Of a stretch of DNA of 64,000 bases, positions 12,349-25,067 are shown piece after piece. Source of the stretch: Dactylis glomerata. Its lineage: Eukaryota > Streptophyta > Magnoliopsida > Poales > Poaceae. Each line of letters opens with the position of its first letter. Position 1 is the stretch's first letter. The notes under the pieces are model-generated. The model ran no database searches. It was not told the origin of the DNA and saw only the letters and a program-made list of their open reading frames with translations. The stretch lies in contig QXEO01000431.1 of assembly GCA_007115705.1 (NCBI GenBank), forward strand, positions 62,001 to 126,000, in the 5' to 3' direction. A program made the translations under genes and the position numbers.

Positions 12349-13991
12349 TGATGCGGCACGGTGTTGATGGTTTTTCACCGTCCAGTTGGGAACCCCAAGA
12401 GGAAGGTATGATGAGTATAGAAGCAAATTTTCCCTCAGTAAGAAACCAAGGTTTGTCAGTCCAGGAAAAAGCCAAACTCCAGAAGGTGATGCTTGCTAGC
12501 CTAGTGACACTCCAACAAGGGCGCCGTTAACGATATCGTGTTAGCGCGTCTTCAACTAGTAGCAACGTGGAACCTGCACACAACACAACCAAATACTTTG
12601 CTCCCAACTTACGATGAGGTTGTCAATCTCACCGGTTTGCTTGAAACAAAGGAATGAGCGTATCGAGTGGAAAGCAATAGTAGTATGCGAGAAAGTAAAC
12701 AATGCGAGTAAAGTAAACAGGTGATAGCAATATAATAGAAATATGATCGGGGTCCATAGTTCACTAGTGGTGTCTCTCCATAAGATAAAATAACACATGC
12801 TGGGTAAACAAATTACAGTTGGGCAATTGATAGAATAAAGGCAACGTGCATATGTCGAGAGGATCACTATGAGATTTACTCTGGGCATTACAACAAGATA
12901 CATAGACCGTCATCCAACTGCATCTATGACTAATAATCCACTTGTGGCGAATCAATCCGAGAACTCTACAAGTATTAAGTTGCGAACAACAGATAACTAC
13001 ATTAAGCAAAGTGTGTAATGTAAACAAAGCATATGCACTTGAGCATATGAATGTTGCTTTCTCCCTAGTGGCAACAGCACATCTACAACCTTAGAGGTTT
13101 ATATCACTCCCCCAGATTAAATAGAGGCATGAACCCACTATCGAGCATAAATACCCCCTCTTGGAGTCACTAGCAACTACTCGGCCAAGATAGCTACTAA
13201 CAACGGAGAGCATGCAAGATCATAAACAACATAGAGATAACATAAGATAATATTCAGCACATCAACTCAATCATAACACCAATATTCATCGGATCCCAAC
13301 AAACATAACATGTAGAATTACATAAAGGTAGTCTTGATCATGTAAAGCAGCTCACGAGATCTAAACATGAAGCACATGGTGGAGAAGATAACCAACTAGC
13401 TACTGCTATGGACCCATAGTCCAAGGTAGACTACTCACTCATTGCGCCGGAGGCAAGCATGGCGATGAAGAAGACCTCCGGTGGCGATTCCCTTCTCCGG
13501 CAGGGTGCCGGGAAGAGCTTCTGGACCCTCCCGATCTCGGGTCGATGGCGGCGGCGGATCGTGATGTATTCTGGAAAAGTGATTGGGTATTTAGGTTTTT
13601 CCCGTCGGGGGGTCTTTATACACGAAGGGGCGGCGTCAGAAGTGGACCAGGTGGCCCTCTCCATAGGGCGGCACGGCCAGGCCTTGGGCTGCACCCCCTG
13701 GTGGTGAGGCCGCCTCCTTGCTCCTTTCCGTCTCCTCTTCGGTTCTCTAGAAGCTTTGGTAAATTTCCGGATGTTCGGTTTTTGTTTCGTCTAATTCCGA
13801 GAATATTTCTTGTGTAACTTTTCTGAAACACAAAAACAGCAGAAAACAGGGAACTGGCACTGTGGCATCTCGTTAATAGGTTAGTTCCGGAAAATGCATA
13901 AAAATGTCATGAAGTGTAACGAAATACTAAGCAAATGGTGTAAAAACAAGCATGAAGCATCAAACATTATAGATACATTAGAGACGTATCA
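12349..13991 (-). repeat. 3' LTR of element C
   Basis: Read on +, it begins TGATGCGGCACGGTG and ends GAGACGTATCA, and is then followed by the complement of the polypurine-like motif (GCATCCCCAAGCTTAACTCC). Length 1643 bp. The frames at 13431-13831 are LTR sequence. Confidence 0.88.
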
Positions 13992-16900
13992 GCATCCCCA
14001 AGCTTAACTCCTGCTCGTCCTCGAGTAGGTAAGTGATAACAAAAGAAATAATTTTTGAGGTGACATGCACCTACACAATCTTGACCATATATGTAAGCAT
14101 TGTGCGCTGGGATGAAAAGAACTTAAAACATGGGCATGAAAGATATAATCTTGATAGAAGAAACTTAGCAACCATGGTATAACATGAAAAAGAACACAAA
14201 CAAAAGATCATGGAAATGAAACAATGAAAGGCAAACATGTGTTCAAATCATATGGAAAAACATACAAATGGTTTTCAGCTTGTCCTTCATGAGAGAGCAA
14301 AACATAAATGCATAGGACACCTTCAAGTTTAAGAGGGCGACTAGATACAAGTAATTTGAGAACAAGTGAAACCAACATCATGAATCAATCAATGAAAACT
14401 TTGGGACAATGCACATTATACTCAGAATGACAACTATGCTCTCTTAGATGGTGCATAAAGATAGAAGGTGGTGACTCAACATAAAAGTAAAAGAAAGGCC
14501 CTTCGCGGAGGGAAGCAGTGATTGCAAGTTTTATAAACCTTCAAAAATTATGGTACTTACTGGCTTTGAGCTCTCATTGCCCCCATCATAGGCATCTTGA
14601 ATGGTTAAAGTTAATGCGAATACACTTATGATGCATATGCTTGACAAATCATAAGTTGAAAACCTCGTGTCCCATGAAATACGAATACCCAAACCTCATG
14701 CTACTCGACTTAGAGTCCCAAGCAAGCTCTTGTCATTGTAAATATATGTGTATCATCGAGAACCACCAACGGGGTACCTCCGTGCCCGATGACATGGAAC
14801 AAGCCCACATCAAAATGACAGGACAAACAGACAATGAACACCTCGACATCTCTTTTATTTACCATTGGTATAACTTTTTATTGTGAGATGCGTCGTCAAA
14901 TGTTCACTATGGGCATGCTGTAAATTTCCACCATGAATGATGCATGGCTTAGATTAGCGACCCAGGCGTTTCCCTAACACATATAAAAACTCTATGATCC
15001 CGCAAGATTCCCAACTTATTTCACATCGCGAGTATCCATAAACAAAAGATCACGATATCAACTCAAATGAAAGATAGTGCAATGTTGAAAGCTTGCCCCA
15101 TGACGGCATGGCTGGGCTAATTTCCAACTTACAACTTGCAAGCATAACAACTCAACATAAGAGAGCCACAATGTCAAAATTTTAAAGCGAGAAAAGTAAA
15201 GTGTGCCATCAGATTCGTGAGAGCTTTACTGACCAATTTTCGCATAACACCAAAAGAGTTTAATTTGAAGGATAGATAAAAGCAAGTCAAATGTACTTTG
15301 AAATAGCAAATTGCTAATAGGTATGTATGGTGGACACATTGGAACAACTTGGTTTTTAGGAGTTGGATGCACGAGTAGAGCTCATACTCAGTACAAAATG
15401 AGGGCTAGCAAAAGACTGGGAGCGACCAACTAAGAGAGCAATAATGGCCATAATCATGCATAGTGACAAAGCAAAATTAAAAGAAGCATAAGATGGCATC
15501 AAAAGTCAAAAACTAAATGATCATAGAGGCAATGGCGACTTTGTATGAGTCAAACATGTGTGAGCATGCGCCAAGTCAACCCAAATAAAGCATCATAGGA
15601 GAAAACCAAAATAATGCTTCCAAAGAATTAAAACAACGCATGATTTTTTCAAAGGCTCATTAAGCAATCTCAGTCATTTGAGACAAGTCATGCTATAGCA
15701 AAACCACTAAGCATACTATCAAAAAGACATCAAGCATGACATGCAAACGTCTAGGCCGCAGTCTACACAAGCTCCTTTTTGTACCACTTTTTTGCATAAA
15801 GCTTTTTCTCTTTTCCAACACCATTCGAACTTTTTTGAAGTAACTCTTTTGATGAAAACCAACATGGACCAGAGGTCAAAATACACCTTGATGTAAAGAT
15901 ATAATAAGATCTGAACAAAAATCAAGGCGAAAAATGAAAGCTAAACGTAGTTCTAGAAAAAGAGAACACTCGTTGAAACGATAAGAGTGAAAGACGGAGT
16001 GTTCTTGGCAAATGAAAAGCAAGGCAACTTCTCCAAAAGAAATTTGTTGGGGTCCAACTATTTATTGCAGCAAACAAAACTAAACAAAACTGAAAACTAA
16101 AAACAACTGACGCTCCAAAAAAACGCATAATGCATGAAGCAATAAAAATATAGTGTGTTGAAAGGTGACCTGATTTTTGCCGATGAAGAAGGGGTGCCTC
16201 GGGGGCATCCCCAAGCTTTGATGCTTGTACCTCTTGGATATTTCTTGGGGTGACATGGGCATCCCCAAGCTTGAGCTTTTGTCCATTCTTCAACTCATCT
16301 CATCATTCTCCAATCCCTACACTTGAAAACTTCCTTCATACAAAACTAAACACAAATCTATTAGCAACATTAGTGTAAGCATAACATTGAATCAACCCTT
16401 TTTGCTTCAGGTTTCAACTCAAAACCACCACATATAAAGCATATACTACTGTAGCAACTTCCCCAAAAGTTCTGTGATCAAAAGAACTAAAAAAGAATGC
16501 GATAAAGCGGCAAACATAAATATTGGCAGAAATCTGTCAAAACAGAACAGCTGACAAATGTTAAATTTTTAGAGGGTTTTATGTTTCTCAAATAAAAAAG
16601 TGTTCAACTAATGAAAGTTTGGATATAACCTGGGGCATATGCACAAGAAATCGCAGGTCCAAAAGATCTTCTAAGAATTTTCACGAATTTTTATGGTGCA
16701 GCACCAAAAACTGTTTCAGGACAGCAACATCCCCAAATCTTACCTCACTCAAATTAGAGGCTTATCTTGGCACAAAAACGAAATAAAAAGGATAAGGAGA
16801 GGTTATTACAGTAGTAATAACTTCCAAGACTCAAATAAAAGAAAAAGAACTGAAAGTAAAAACATTGAGTTATCTCCCAAGAGTGCTTTTCTTTAACGCC

Positions 16901-16995
16901 TTTGAGCTAGGCGCAGAAAATGCGAATCAAGTAATATCAAAAGAGGCATTAAGATCAATTGTAGGAGTCTTTCCAACAAAGAAATGAATTCTGTC
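13992..16995 (-). other. Non-coding interior of element C
   Basis: This is the reverse-strand interior shared with B and I: the end motif at 13992-14010, two internal copies of the AAGCTTGGGGATGC motif (complement near 16208 and 16262), and the conserved boundary GCGCCTAGCTCAAAGGCGTT (complement near 16896-16915). No coding sequence is recognised. Confidence 0.7.
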
Positions 16996-17520
16996 CTAAT
17001 GAGTTTTTGAGTATCCCTTGTAATCACGCCTTGGTACACTACTTTCATCAAAAAGATTTTCAGGACAAATCCAACTAAAATTATTTTCCAAAGCATCATG
17101 AATTCCTACAAGTTTACAAGGTATTGGTATTCTAGATTCTTCATTGGGTGTACCAACAATCTCTACAGGCGAGCCAAGCTTATTAAATTTCTTAAAAACT
17201 TCCCTAGCCTCAATGGCAATATCTCTAAATTCTATGCGCAAAGTTTCCAAGATAAAAGCTTTCTTTTCAGGATCCTCAATATCATGAAGCTTAAGAAACA
17301 TGTTTTGCATAAAAGGATTAAGGCTAGAAAACCTAGCTTCTAACATGTGAATTAAATAAGCAAAAGCAACTTCATAACTAGGAGCAAGCTCAGCCAAAGA
17401 TTTTTCCTCAACATCTTTATGCATACTAATATGATTAAAGAACTCCTCAATATTACTTTTTCCAATAATTGAACCACTACCTACCGAGAGGTCCTCCAAA
17501 ACGTACTTAGGGAACAACAT
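16996..17520 (-). CDS. Conserved leader ORF of element C, unknown function
   Basis: The frame has 174 codons starting MLFPKYVLEDLSVG, about 150 bases after the primer site, where gag would normally lie. It aligns over its full length with the ORFs of I (19924-20517) and D (32216-32665). Sites shared by the copies include IIGKSNIEEFFNHISMH and LNPFMQ. It lacks a zinc knuckle, the DTG protease motif and any polymerase motif, and looks helical and soluble. Compared with I it ends about 20 codons early at a TAG, and the frame stays readable past it, so this copy is slightly truncated. Function unknown; it might be a reduced gag or an RNA-binding or packaging protein (speculative). Confidence 0.6.
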   Translation of the reverse strand: MLFPKYVLEDLSVGSGSIIGKSNIEEFFNHISMHKDVEEKSLAELAPSYEVAFAYLIHMLEARFSSLNPFMQNMFLKLHDIEDPEKKAFILETLRIEFRDIAIEAREVFKKFNKLGSPVEIVGTPNEESRIPIPCKLVGIHDALENNFSWICPENLFDESSVPRRDYKGYSKTH

Positions 17521-17670
17521 AATGAACTAAAAGTAATAAACTAACAACTATAAAGGAAACTAATTTTTTGTGTTTTTTATAAAACGATGCACGTAAAAAT
17601 AAAATAAAGCAAAACTTAAATCAAAGTAAAGGATGTGCGTGCGAAACTCCCCTTGCAGAAGTCTTCTTTT

Positions 17671-17688
17671 TCCCCGGCAACGGTGCCA
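17671..17688 (-). other. Primer-binding site of element C (tRNA-Asp type)
   Basis: The minus strand reads TGGCACCGTTGCCGGGGA, 12-13 bases downstream of the LTR end. It differs by one base from the complement of the plant tRNA-Asp(GUC) 3' end. Confidence 0.8.
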
Positions 17689-18108
17689 AAAAATTATGCT
17701 TGATGCGGCACGGTGTTGATGGTTTTTCACCGTCCAGTTGGGAACCCCAAGAGGAAGGTATGATGAGTATAGAAGCAAATTTTCCCTCAGTAAGAAACCA
17801 AGGTTTGTCAGTCCAGGAAAAAGCCAAACTCCAGAAGGTGATGCTTGCTAGCCTAGTGACACTCCAACAAGGGCGCCGTTAACGATATCGTGTTAGCGCG
17901 TCTTCAACTAGTAGCAACGTGGAACCTGCACACAACACAACCAAATACTTTGCTCCCAACTTACGATGAGGTTGTCAATCTCACCGGTTTGCTTGAAAGA
18001 AAGGAATGAGCGTATCGAGTGGAAAGCAATACTAGTATGCGAGAAAGTAAACAATGCGAGTAAAGTAAACAGGTGATAGCAATATAATAGAAATAGGACC
18101 GGGGTCCA

Positions 18109-19735
18109 TGATACGTCTCAAACGTATCTATAATTTTTGATGCTCCATGCTTGTTTTACACCATTTGCCTATTGTTTCGTTACACTTAGTGGCATTTTTA
18201 TGCATTTTCCAGAACTAACCTATTAATGAAGTGCCATAGTGCCAGTTTCCTGTTTTCTGCTGTTTTTGTGTTTCAGAAGTGATACACAGGAAATATTCTT
18301 GGAATTGGACGAAACAAGTTCCTGAAGTCTTATTTTACCCGGAAGCTTCCAGAGAACCGAAGAGGAGTAGGAGGGGGGCCACCAGGGGCCCACACACAGG
18401 GGTGGCGCGGCCAGCCCTTGGCCCGCGCCACCGCCTTGTGAGGCCACCTGGCCCCTCCTCTGACATCGACCCTTCGCCTATAAAGACCCCCCGACGAGAA
18501 AAACCTAAGGGCCCGATCAGTTTTCCAGAATACATCGTGATCCGCCGCCGCCGTTGACCCGAAGATCGGGAGGGTCCAGAAGCTCTTCCCAGTACCCTGC
18601 CGGAGAGGGGAATCGCCACCGGAGGTCTCCTTCATCACCATGCTTGCCTCCGGAGCGATGAGTGAGTAGTCTACCTTGGACTATGGGTCCATAGCAGTAG
18701 CTAGATGGTTGTCTTCTCCACTATGTGCTTCATGTTTAGATCTCATGAGCTGCCATACATGATTGAGATCACCGTTATGTAATTCTACATGTTTGGTTTG
18801 TTGGGATCCGATGAATATTGGTGTTTATGATTAAGTTGCTGTACTGAATTATATCTTTTGTTATCTCTATGTTGTTTATGATCTTGCATGCTCTCCGTTG
18901 TTAGTAGCTATCTTGGCTGAGTAGTTGCTAGTGACTCCAAGAGAGGGTATTTATGCTCGATAGTGGGTTCATGCCTCTATTTCACCTGGGGGAGTGACAG
19001 AAACCTCTAAGGTGGTAGATGTGTTGTTGCTACTAGGGAGAAAACAACATTCTTATGCTCAAGGGCATATGCTTTGTTTACATTACACACTTTGCTTAAT
19101 GCAATTATCTGTTGTTCGCAACTTAATACTTGTAGAGTTCTCGGATTGATTCACCACAAGTGGATTATTAGTCATAGATGCAGTTGGATGGCGGTCTATG
19201 TATTTTGTTGTAATGCCCAGAGTAAATCTCACAGTGATCTTCTTGACATATCACGTTATCTCTATTCTATCAATTGCCCAACTGTAATTTGTTTACCCAG
19301 CATGTGCTATTTTATCTATGGAGAGACACCACTAGTGAACTGTGGACCCCGGTCCTATTTACATCATATTGCTATCACCTGTTTACTTTTCTCGTACTGT
19401 TTATTTTACTCGCATACTATATTGTTTTCCACTCGATACACTCATAACCTTTGTTTCAAGCAAACCGGTGAGATTGACAACCTCATCGCAAGTTGGGAAC
19501 AAAGTATTTGTTTGTGTGTGTGCAGGTTCCACAACACCTTCAGTCGTCATTGTCTCTCTTCTCCTATTCGATAAACCTTGGTTTCTTAACTGAGGGAAAA
19601 CTAGCTGCTATACTCATCATACCTTCCTCTTGGGGTTTCCAACGGGCTGGTTATCCACCACGCACAAGGACAGTTTGCTCCCACGTCAACCACACGCCAT
19701 CAGCTAATTTTCTGGGCGCCGTCAACAAGGGATCA
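18109..19735 (+). repeat. 5' LTR of element I
   Basis: It begins TGATACGTCTCAAACG and ends ...CAACAAGGGATCA (1627 bp). The TATA box TATAAAG is at 18479-18485, giving a likely transcript start about 30 bases downstream. The end is placed at 19735 because solo LTR E, with an exact target duplication, has the same terminal 11 bases. The 3' LTR lacks these 11 bases. Confidence 0.85.
18479..18485 (+). promoter_or_regulatory. TATA box in the 5' LTR of element I
   Basis: TATAAAG lies in a GC-rich U3 context (TTCGCCTATAAAGACCCCCC). The same arrangement occurs in the other LTRs, for example 6253 in B. Confidence 0.65.
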
Positions 19736-19745
19736 GCTATTTTTC

Positions 19746-19763
19746 TGGCGCCGTTGCCGGGGA
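19746..19763 (+). other. Primer-binding site of element I (tRNA-Asp)
   Basis: TGGCGCCGTTGCCGGGGA is the exact complement of the plant tRNA-Asp(GUC) 3' end including CCA, 10 bases after the LTR end. It would prime minus-strand DNA synthesis. Confidence 0.9.
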
Positions 19764-19923
19764 AGAGAGAAGACTTCTGCGAGGGGAGTTCTTCGCACAC
19801 ACATTCTTTACTTTGTTATTTGTTTTGCTTTACTTTATTTTATTTTACCTGCATTGCTTTTTATATCAAAAACCCAAAAAAATTAGAATCCTTGGTAGTT
19901 GTTATTTCTTTACTTTAGTTATC

Positions 19924-20517
19924 ATGTTGTTCCCTAAGTTCGTTCTGGAGGACCTCTCAGTAGGTATTGGTTCGATTATTGGCAAAAGTAACATTGAGGA
20001 GTTCTTTAATCACATTAGTATGCATGAGGAAGATGAGGAAAAGTCTTGGGTTGAGCTTGCTCCTAGTATTGAAGTTGCTTCTGTTATATTAATTGACATG
20101 TTGGAAACTAGGTTTGCTAGTCTTAATCCTTTTATGCAATATATGTTCCTTAAGCTTCATGAAATTGAGGATCCCGAAAAGAAGGCTTTTATCTTGGAAA
20201 CTTTGCGCTTAGAATTTAAGGATGTCGTTGTTGAAGCTAGGAAAGTTCTTAAATGTTTTAATAAACTCGGTTCACCTATAAAGGTTCTTGATACTCATGA
20301 TGAGGGAACCGAAATACCTATACCCTGCAAGCTTATAGGAATTCATGATGCTTGGGAAAAGAATTCCAGTTGGATTTGTCCTGAAAATCTTTTTGATGAG
20401 AATAGTGTACCAAAGCATGATCACAAAGGGTCTTCAAAAACTTATGTGGATGAAATACAATGCCTTATTGACAAGACCTCTTCTGTTGATCTTAATGCTT
20501 CTTCTGAAGGTACTTGA
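19924..20517 (+). CDS. Leader ORF of element I, unknown function
   Basis: This is the longest intact copy of the family ORF, 197 codons from MLFPKFVLEDLSVG to a TGA just before the conserved boundary GCGCCTAGCTCAAAGGCGTT. The ATG at 19924 is preferred over an upstream in-frame ATG (19813) because only the part from 19924 is conserved in C and D. The region around residues 20-95 is best conserved and rich in Glu and Phe. A WICPENLFDE segment near residue 150 is shared with C. No known domain is recognised. It lies where gag usually lies, but lacks a CCHC knuckle. Confidence 0.65.
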   Translation: MLFPKFVLEDLSVGIGSIIGKSNIEEFFNHISMHEEDEEKSWVELAPSIEVASVILIDMLETRFASLNPFMQYMFLKLHEIEDPEKKAFILETLRLEFKDVVVEARKVLKCFNKLGSPIKVLDTHDEGTEIPIPCKLIGIHDAWEKNSSWICPENLFDENSVPKHDHKGSSKTYVDEIQCLIDKTSSVDLNASSEGT

Positions 20518-23436
20518 TTTGCACTTTTCTGCGCCTAGCTCAAAGGCGTTAAAGAAAAGCACTCTTGGGAGATAACCCAATGTTTTCTTTTTAGTAATTT
20601 TTCTTTTATTTGAGTCTTGGAAGTCATTACTGCTGTAATGACCGCTCCTTATCTTGTTTATTTCGTTTTTGTGCCAAGAGAAGCCTCTAATTTGAGTGAG
20701 GTAAAGATTTGGGGATGTTGCTGTCCTGAAACTGTTTTCGGTGCTGCACCGTAAACATTCGTGAAAATTCTCTGTTTATCTTTTGGACCTGCAATTTCTT
20801 GTGCATATGCCCCAGGTTATATCAAAACTTTTCTTAGTTGAACACTTTTTGATTTGAGCAACAGAAAATCCCTCAAAAATTCGACCTTTGTCAGCTGTTC
20901 AGTTTTGACAGATTTCTGCCAATATTTGTGTTTGCCACTTTATCGCTTTCTTTTGAGTTCTTTTGATCATGGAACTTTTGGGGAGGTTGCTACAGTAGTA
21001 TATGCTATATATGTGGTGGTTTTGAGTTGAAACCTGAAGCAAATAGAGGATTGATTATATGTTATGCTTGCACTAATGTTGCTAATAGAATTGTGTTTAG
21101 TTTTGTATGAAGGAAGTTTTCAAGTGTAGGGATTGGAGAATGATGAGATGAGTTGAAGAATGGACAAAAGCTCAAGCTTGGGGATGCCCATGCATCACCC
21201 CAAGAAATATCCAAGAAGTACAAGCGTCAAAGCTTGGGGATGCCCCCGAGGCACCCCTTCTTCATCGGCAAAAATTAGGTCACCTTTCAAAACACTATAT
21301 TTTTATTGCTTCATGCACTATGTGTTTTTCTTGGAGCGTCAGTTGTTTTAGTTTTCTTAGTTGTTTAGTTTGTTTGTTTGCTGCAACAAATGGTTGGACC
21401 CCAACAAATTTCTTTTGGAGAAGTTGCTTGTTTTCATTTGCAAAGAACGCTCAGTTTTTCACTCTTATCGTTCATCGAGCGTTCTTCTTTTTCTGCTACT
21501 GCTTTTGGTTTTCATTTTCGCCTTGATATGCGTTCAGATCTTGTCATATCTTTTCATCAAGGTGTATTTTTGCCTCTGATCTTCATTGGTTTTCATCAAA
21601 AGAGGTGTTTATAAAAATTTCAAATGGTGTTGGAAAAGAGAAAAAGCTTTGTGCAAAATAGTGGTACAAGAAGGAGCTTGTGTAGACTGCGGCTTAGGCT
21701 TTTTCATGTCATGCTTGATGTCTTTTTGATAGTATGCTTAGTGGTTTTGCTGTAGCATGACTTGTCTCAAATAACTGAGATTGCTTAATGAGCCTTTGAA
21801 AAAATCATGCGTTGTTTTTATTGTATGGAAGCATTATTTTGGTTTTCTCCTTGATGCTTTATTTGGGTTGACTTGGCGCATGCTCACACATGTTAGACTC
21901 TTACAAAGTCGCCAATAGCCTTCATGATCATTTAGTTTTTGACTTTTGATGCCATCTTATGCTTCTTTTAATGTCGCTTTGTCGCTTTGCATGATTATGG
22001 CCATTACTGCTCTCTTAGTTGGTCGCTCCCAGTCTTTTGCTAGCCCTCACCTTGTACTGAGTATGAGCTCTACTCGTGCATCCAACTCCTAAAAGCCAAA
22101 GTTTTCCAAAGTGTCCACCATACATACCTACTAGCAATTTGCTATTCGAAGTAAATTTGACTTGCTTTTATTTTCTCTTCAAATTAAACTCTTACCAGTG
22201 TTATGCGAAACTCGGTTAGTAAAGCTCTCATGAACCGGAAGGCACACTTTACTTTTTCCTGTTCTTAAAAATTTGACATTGTGTTCTCTTATGTTGAGTT
22301 GTTATGCTTGTAAGTTGTAAGTTGGATTCTAGCCCAGCCATGTTGTCATGGGGCAAGCTTTCAACATTGCACTTCTTATTTGAGTTGATATCGTGATCTT
22401 TTGTTTATGGATGCCCGCGGTGTGAAATGAATTAGGAATCTTGTGGGGATCATGGAGTTTGTATATGTGTTAGGGAAACGCCGGGCCGCCAATCTAAGCC
22501 ATGCATAATTCATGGTGGAAATTTGCAGCATACCCATGGTGAACATTCAACGACGCATCTCACAATAAAAAGCTAAACAATATAGCAAATAAAAGAGATG
22601 TCGAGGTGTTCATTGTCTGCTTGTCCTGTCATTTTGGTGTGGGCTTGTTCCATGTCATCGGGCACGGAGGTACCCCATTGGCGGTTCCCAATGATATGCA
22701 TATACTTACAGTGACAACAGCCTTGCTTGGGACTCTAAGTAAAGTAGCATGAGGTTTGGGTACTCGTATTCACGGGGCACGAGGTTTTCAACTTATGATT
22801 TGTCAAGCATATGCATCATAATTGTTCTCGCATTAACTTTAACCATTCAAGATGCTTATGATGGGGGCAATGAGAGCTCAAAGCCGGTAAGTACCATAAT
22901 TTTTGAAGGTTATAAAACTTGCAATAACTGCTTCCCTCTGCGAAGGGCCTTTCTTTTACTTTTAAGTTGAGTCACCACCTTCTTTCTTTATGCACCATTA
23001 AGAGAGCATAGTTGTCATTCTTAGTGTGATATGCATTGTCCCAAAGTTCATTGATTGACTCTTATTGTTGGTTTCACTTGTTCTTAAATTATTTGTATCT
23101 AGTCGCCCTCTTAAACTTGAAGGTGTCCTATGCATTTATGTTTTGCTCTCTTTGAAGGACAAGCTGAAAACCTTTTGTATGTTTTTCCTTATGATTTGAA
23201 CACACGTTTGACTTTCATTGTTTCATTATCATGATCTTTTGTTTGTGTTCATTTGCATGTTTACAACATGGTTGCTAAGTTCTTATTGTCATGATTATAT
23301 CTTCATGCCCATGTTTTAAGTTCTATTGATCCCAGCTCACCAATTCTTACATATATGATCAAGATTGTGTAGGTGCATGTCACCTCAAAAATTATTCTTT
23401 TGTTATCACTTACCTACTCGAGGACGAGCAGGAGTT
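20518..23436 (+). other. Non-coding interior of element I
   Basis: The interior carries two copies of AAGCTTGGGGATGCCC (near 21174 and 21230). The first can fold as a hairpin: GGGGATGC pairs with GCATCACCCC, with one bulged A. Its middle module (about 22100-22920) matches B and C, not D and J. No coding sequence is recognised. Confidence 0.65.
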
Positions 23437-23451
23437 AAGCTTGGGGATGCT
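23437..23451 (+). other. Polypurine-like tract of element I
   Basis: AAGCTTGGGGATGCT directly precedes the 3' LTR. It is the expected plus-strand primer position, and the same motif abuts the LTR in B, C, D and J. Confidence 0.7.
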
Positions 23452-25067
23452 TGATATGTCTCAAACGTATCTATAATTTTTGATGCTCCATGCTTGTTTT
23501 ACACCATTTGCCTATTGTTTCGTTACACTTAGTGGCATTTTTATGCATTTTCCGGAACTAACCTATTAACGAAGTGCCACAGTGCCAGTTTCCTGTTTTC
23601 TACTATTTTTGTGTTTCAGAAGTGATACACAGGAAATATTCTCGGAATTGGACGAAACAAGTTCCTGAAGTCTTATTTTACCCGGAAGCTTCCAGAGATC
23701 CGAAGAGGAGTAGGAGGGGGGCCACCAGGGGCCCACACACAGGGGTGGCGCGGCCAGCCCTTGGCCCGCGCCACCGCCTTGTGAGGCCGCCTGGCCCCTC
23801 CTCTGACATCGACCCTTCGCCTATAAAGACCCCCCGACGAGAAAAACCTAAGGGCCCGATCAGTTTTCCAGAATACATCGCGATCTGCCGCCGCCGTCGA
23901 CCCGAAGATCGGGAGGGTCCAGAAGCTCTTCCCGGCACCCTGCCGGAGAGGGGAATCGCCACCGGAGGTCTCCTTCATCGCCATGCTTGCCTCCGGAGCG
24001 ATGAGTGAGTAGTCTACCTTGGACTATGGGTCCATAGCAGTAGCTAGATGGTTGTCTTCTCCACTATGTGCTTCATGTTTAGATCTCATGAGCTGCCATA
24101 CATGATTGAGATCACCGTTATGTAATTCTACATGTTTGATTTGTTGGGATCCGATGAATATTGGTGTTTATGATTAAGTTGTTGTACTGAATTATATCTT
24201 TTGTTATCTCTATGTTGTTTATGATCTTGCATGCTCTCCGTTGTTAGTAGCTATCTTGGCCGAGTAGTTGCTAGTGACTCCAAGAGGGGGTATTTATGCT
24301 CGATAGTGGGTTCATGCCTCTATTTCACCTGGGGGAGTGACAGAAACCTCTAAGGTGGTAGATGTGCTGTTGCTACTAGGGAGAAAACAACATTATTATG
24401 CTCAAGGGTATATGCTTTGTTTACATTACACACTTTGCTTAATGCAATTATCTGTTGTTCGCAACTTAATACTTGTGGAGTTCTCGGATTGATTCACCAC
24501 AAGTGGATTATTAGTCATAGATGCAGTTGGATGGCGGTCTATGTATTTTGTTGTAATGCCCAGAGTAAATCTCATAGTGCTCTTCTTGACATATCACGTT
24601 ATCTCTATTCTATCAATTGCCCAACTGTAATTTGTTTACCCAGCATGTGCTATTTTATCTATGGAGAGACACCACTAGTGAACTGTGGACCCCGGTCCTA
24701 TTTACATCATATTGCTATCACCTATTTACTTTTCTTGTAATGTTTATTTTACTCGCATACTATATTGTTTTCCACTCGATACACTCATAACCTTTGTTTC
24801 AAGCAAACCGGTGAGATTGACAACCTCATCGCAAGTTGGGAACAAAGTATTTGTTTGTGTGTGTGCAGGTTCCACAACACCTTCAGTCGTCATTGTCTCT
24901 CTTCTCCTGTTCGATAAACCTTGGTTTCTTAACTGAGGGAAAACTAGCTGCTATACTCATCATACCTTCCTCTTGGGGTTCCCAACGGGCTGGTTATCCA
25001 CCACGCACAAGGACAGTTTGCTCCCACGTCAACCACACGCCATCAGCTAATTTTCTGGGCACCATCA
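23452..25067 (+). repeat. 3' LTR of element I, 11 bases short at its end
   Basis: It begins TGATATGTCTCAAACG and ends ...TTCTGGGCACCATCA, directly followed by the target duplication GTCCA (1616 bp). The 5' LTR runs 11 bases further. Confidence 0.88.

Larger units (their letters stand above)
18109..25067 (+). mobile_element. Element I: complete non-autonomous LTR retrotransposon
   Basis: The 6959-bp element has 5' LTR 18109-19735, primer site 19746-19763, ORF 19924-20517, a non-coding interior, a polypurine-like motif and 3' LTR 23452-25067. The 5-bp duplication GTCCA is exact (18104-18108 and 25068-25072). It is inserted in the opposite direction into the 5' LTR of C. About 32 differences between the LTRs by eye (2%), mostly transitions, indicate a fairly recent insertion. 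No enzyme domains are present. Confidence 0.93.

Noticed and set aside
13431..13831. Frames such as MAMKKTSGGDSLLRQGAGKS that recur at 18330, 23673, 25776, 28950, 33942 and 42425
   Set aside because: They lie in the transcribed and U5 part of the LTRs, appear wherever the LTR occurs, and vary in frame and length. They are LTR sequence, not a protein family.
19746..19763. Possible tRNA-Asp gene
   Set aside because: Only the 18 bases complementary to the tRNA 3' end are present; it is a primer-binding site.
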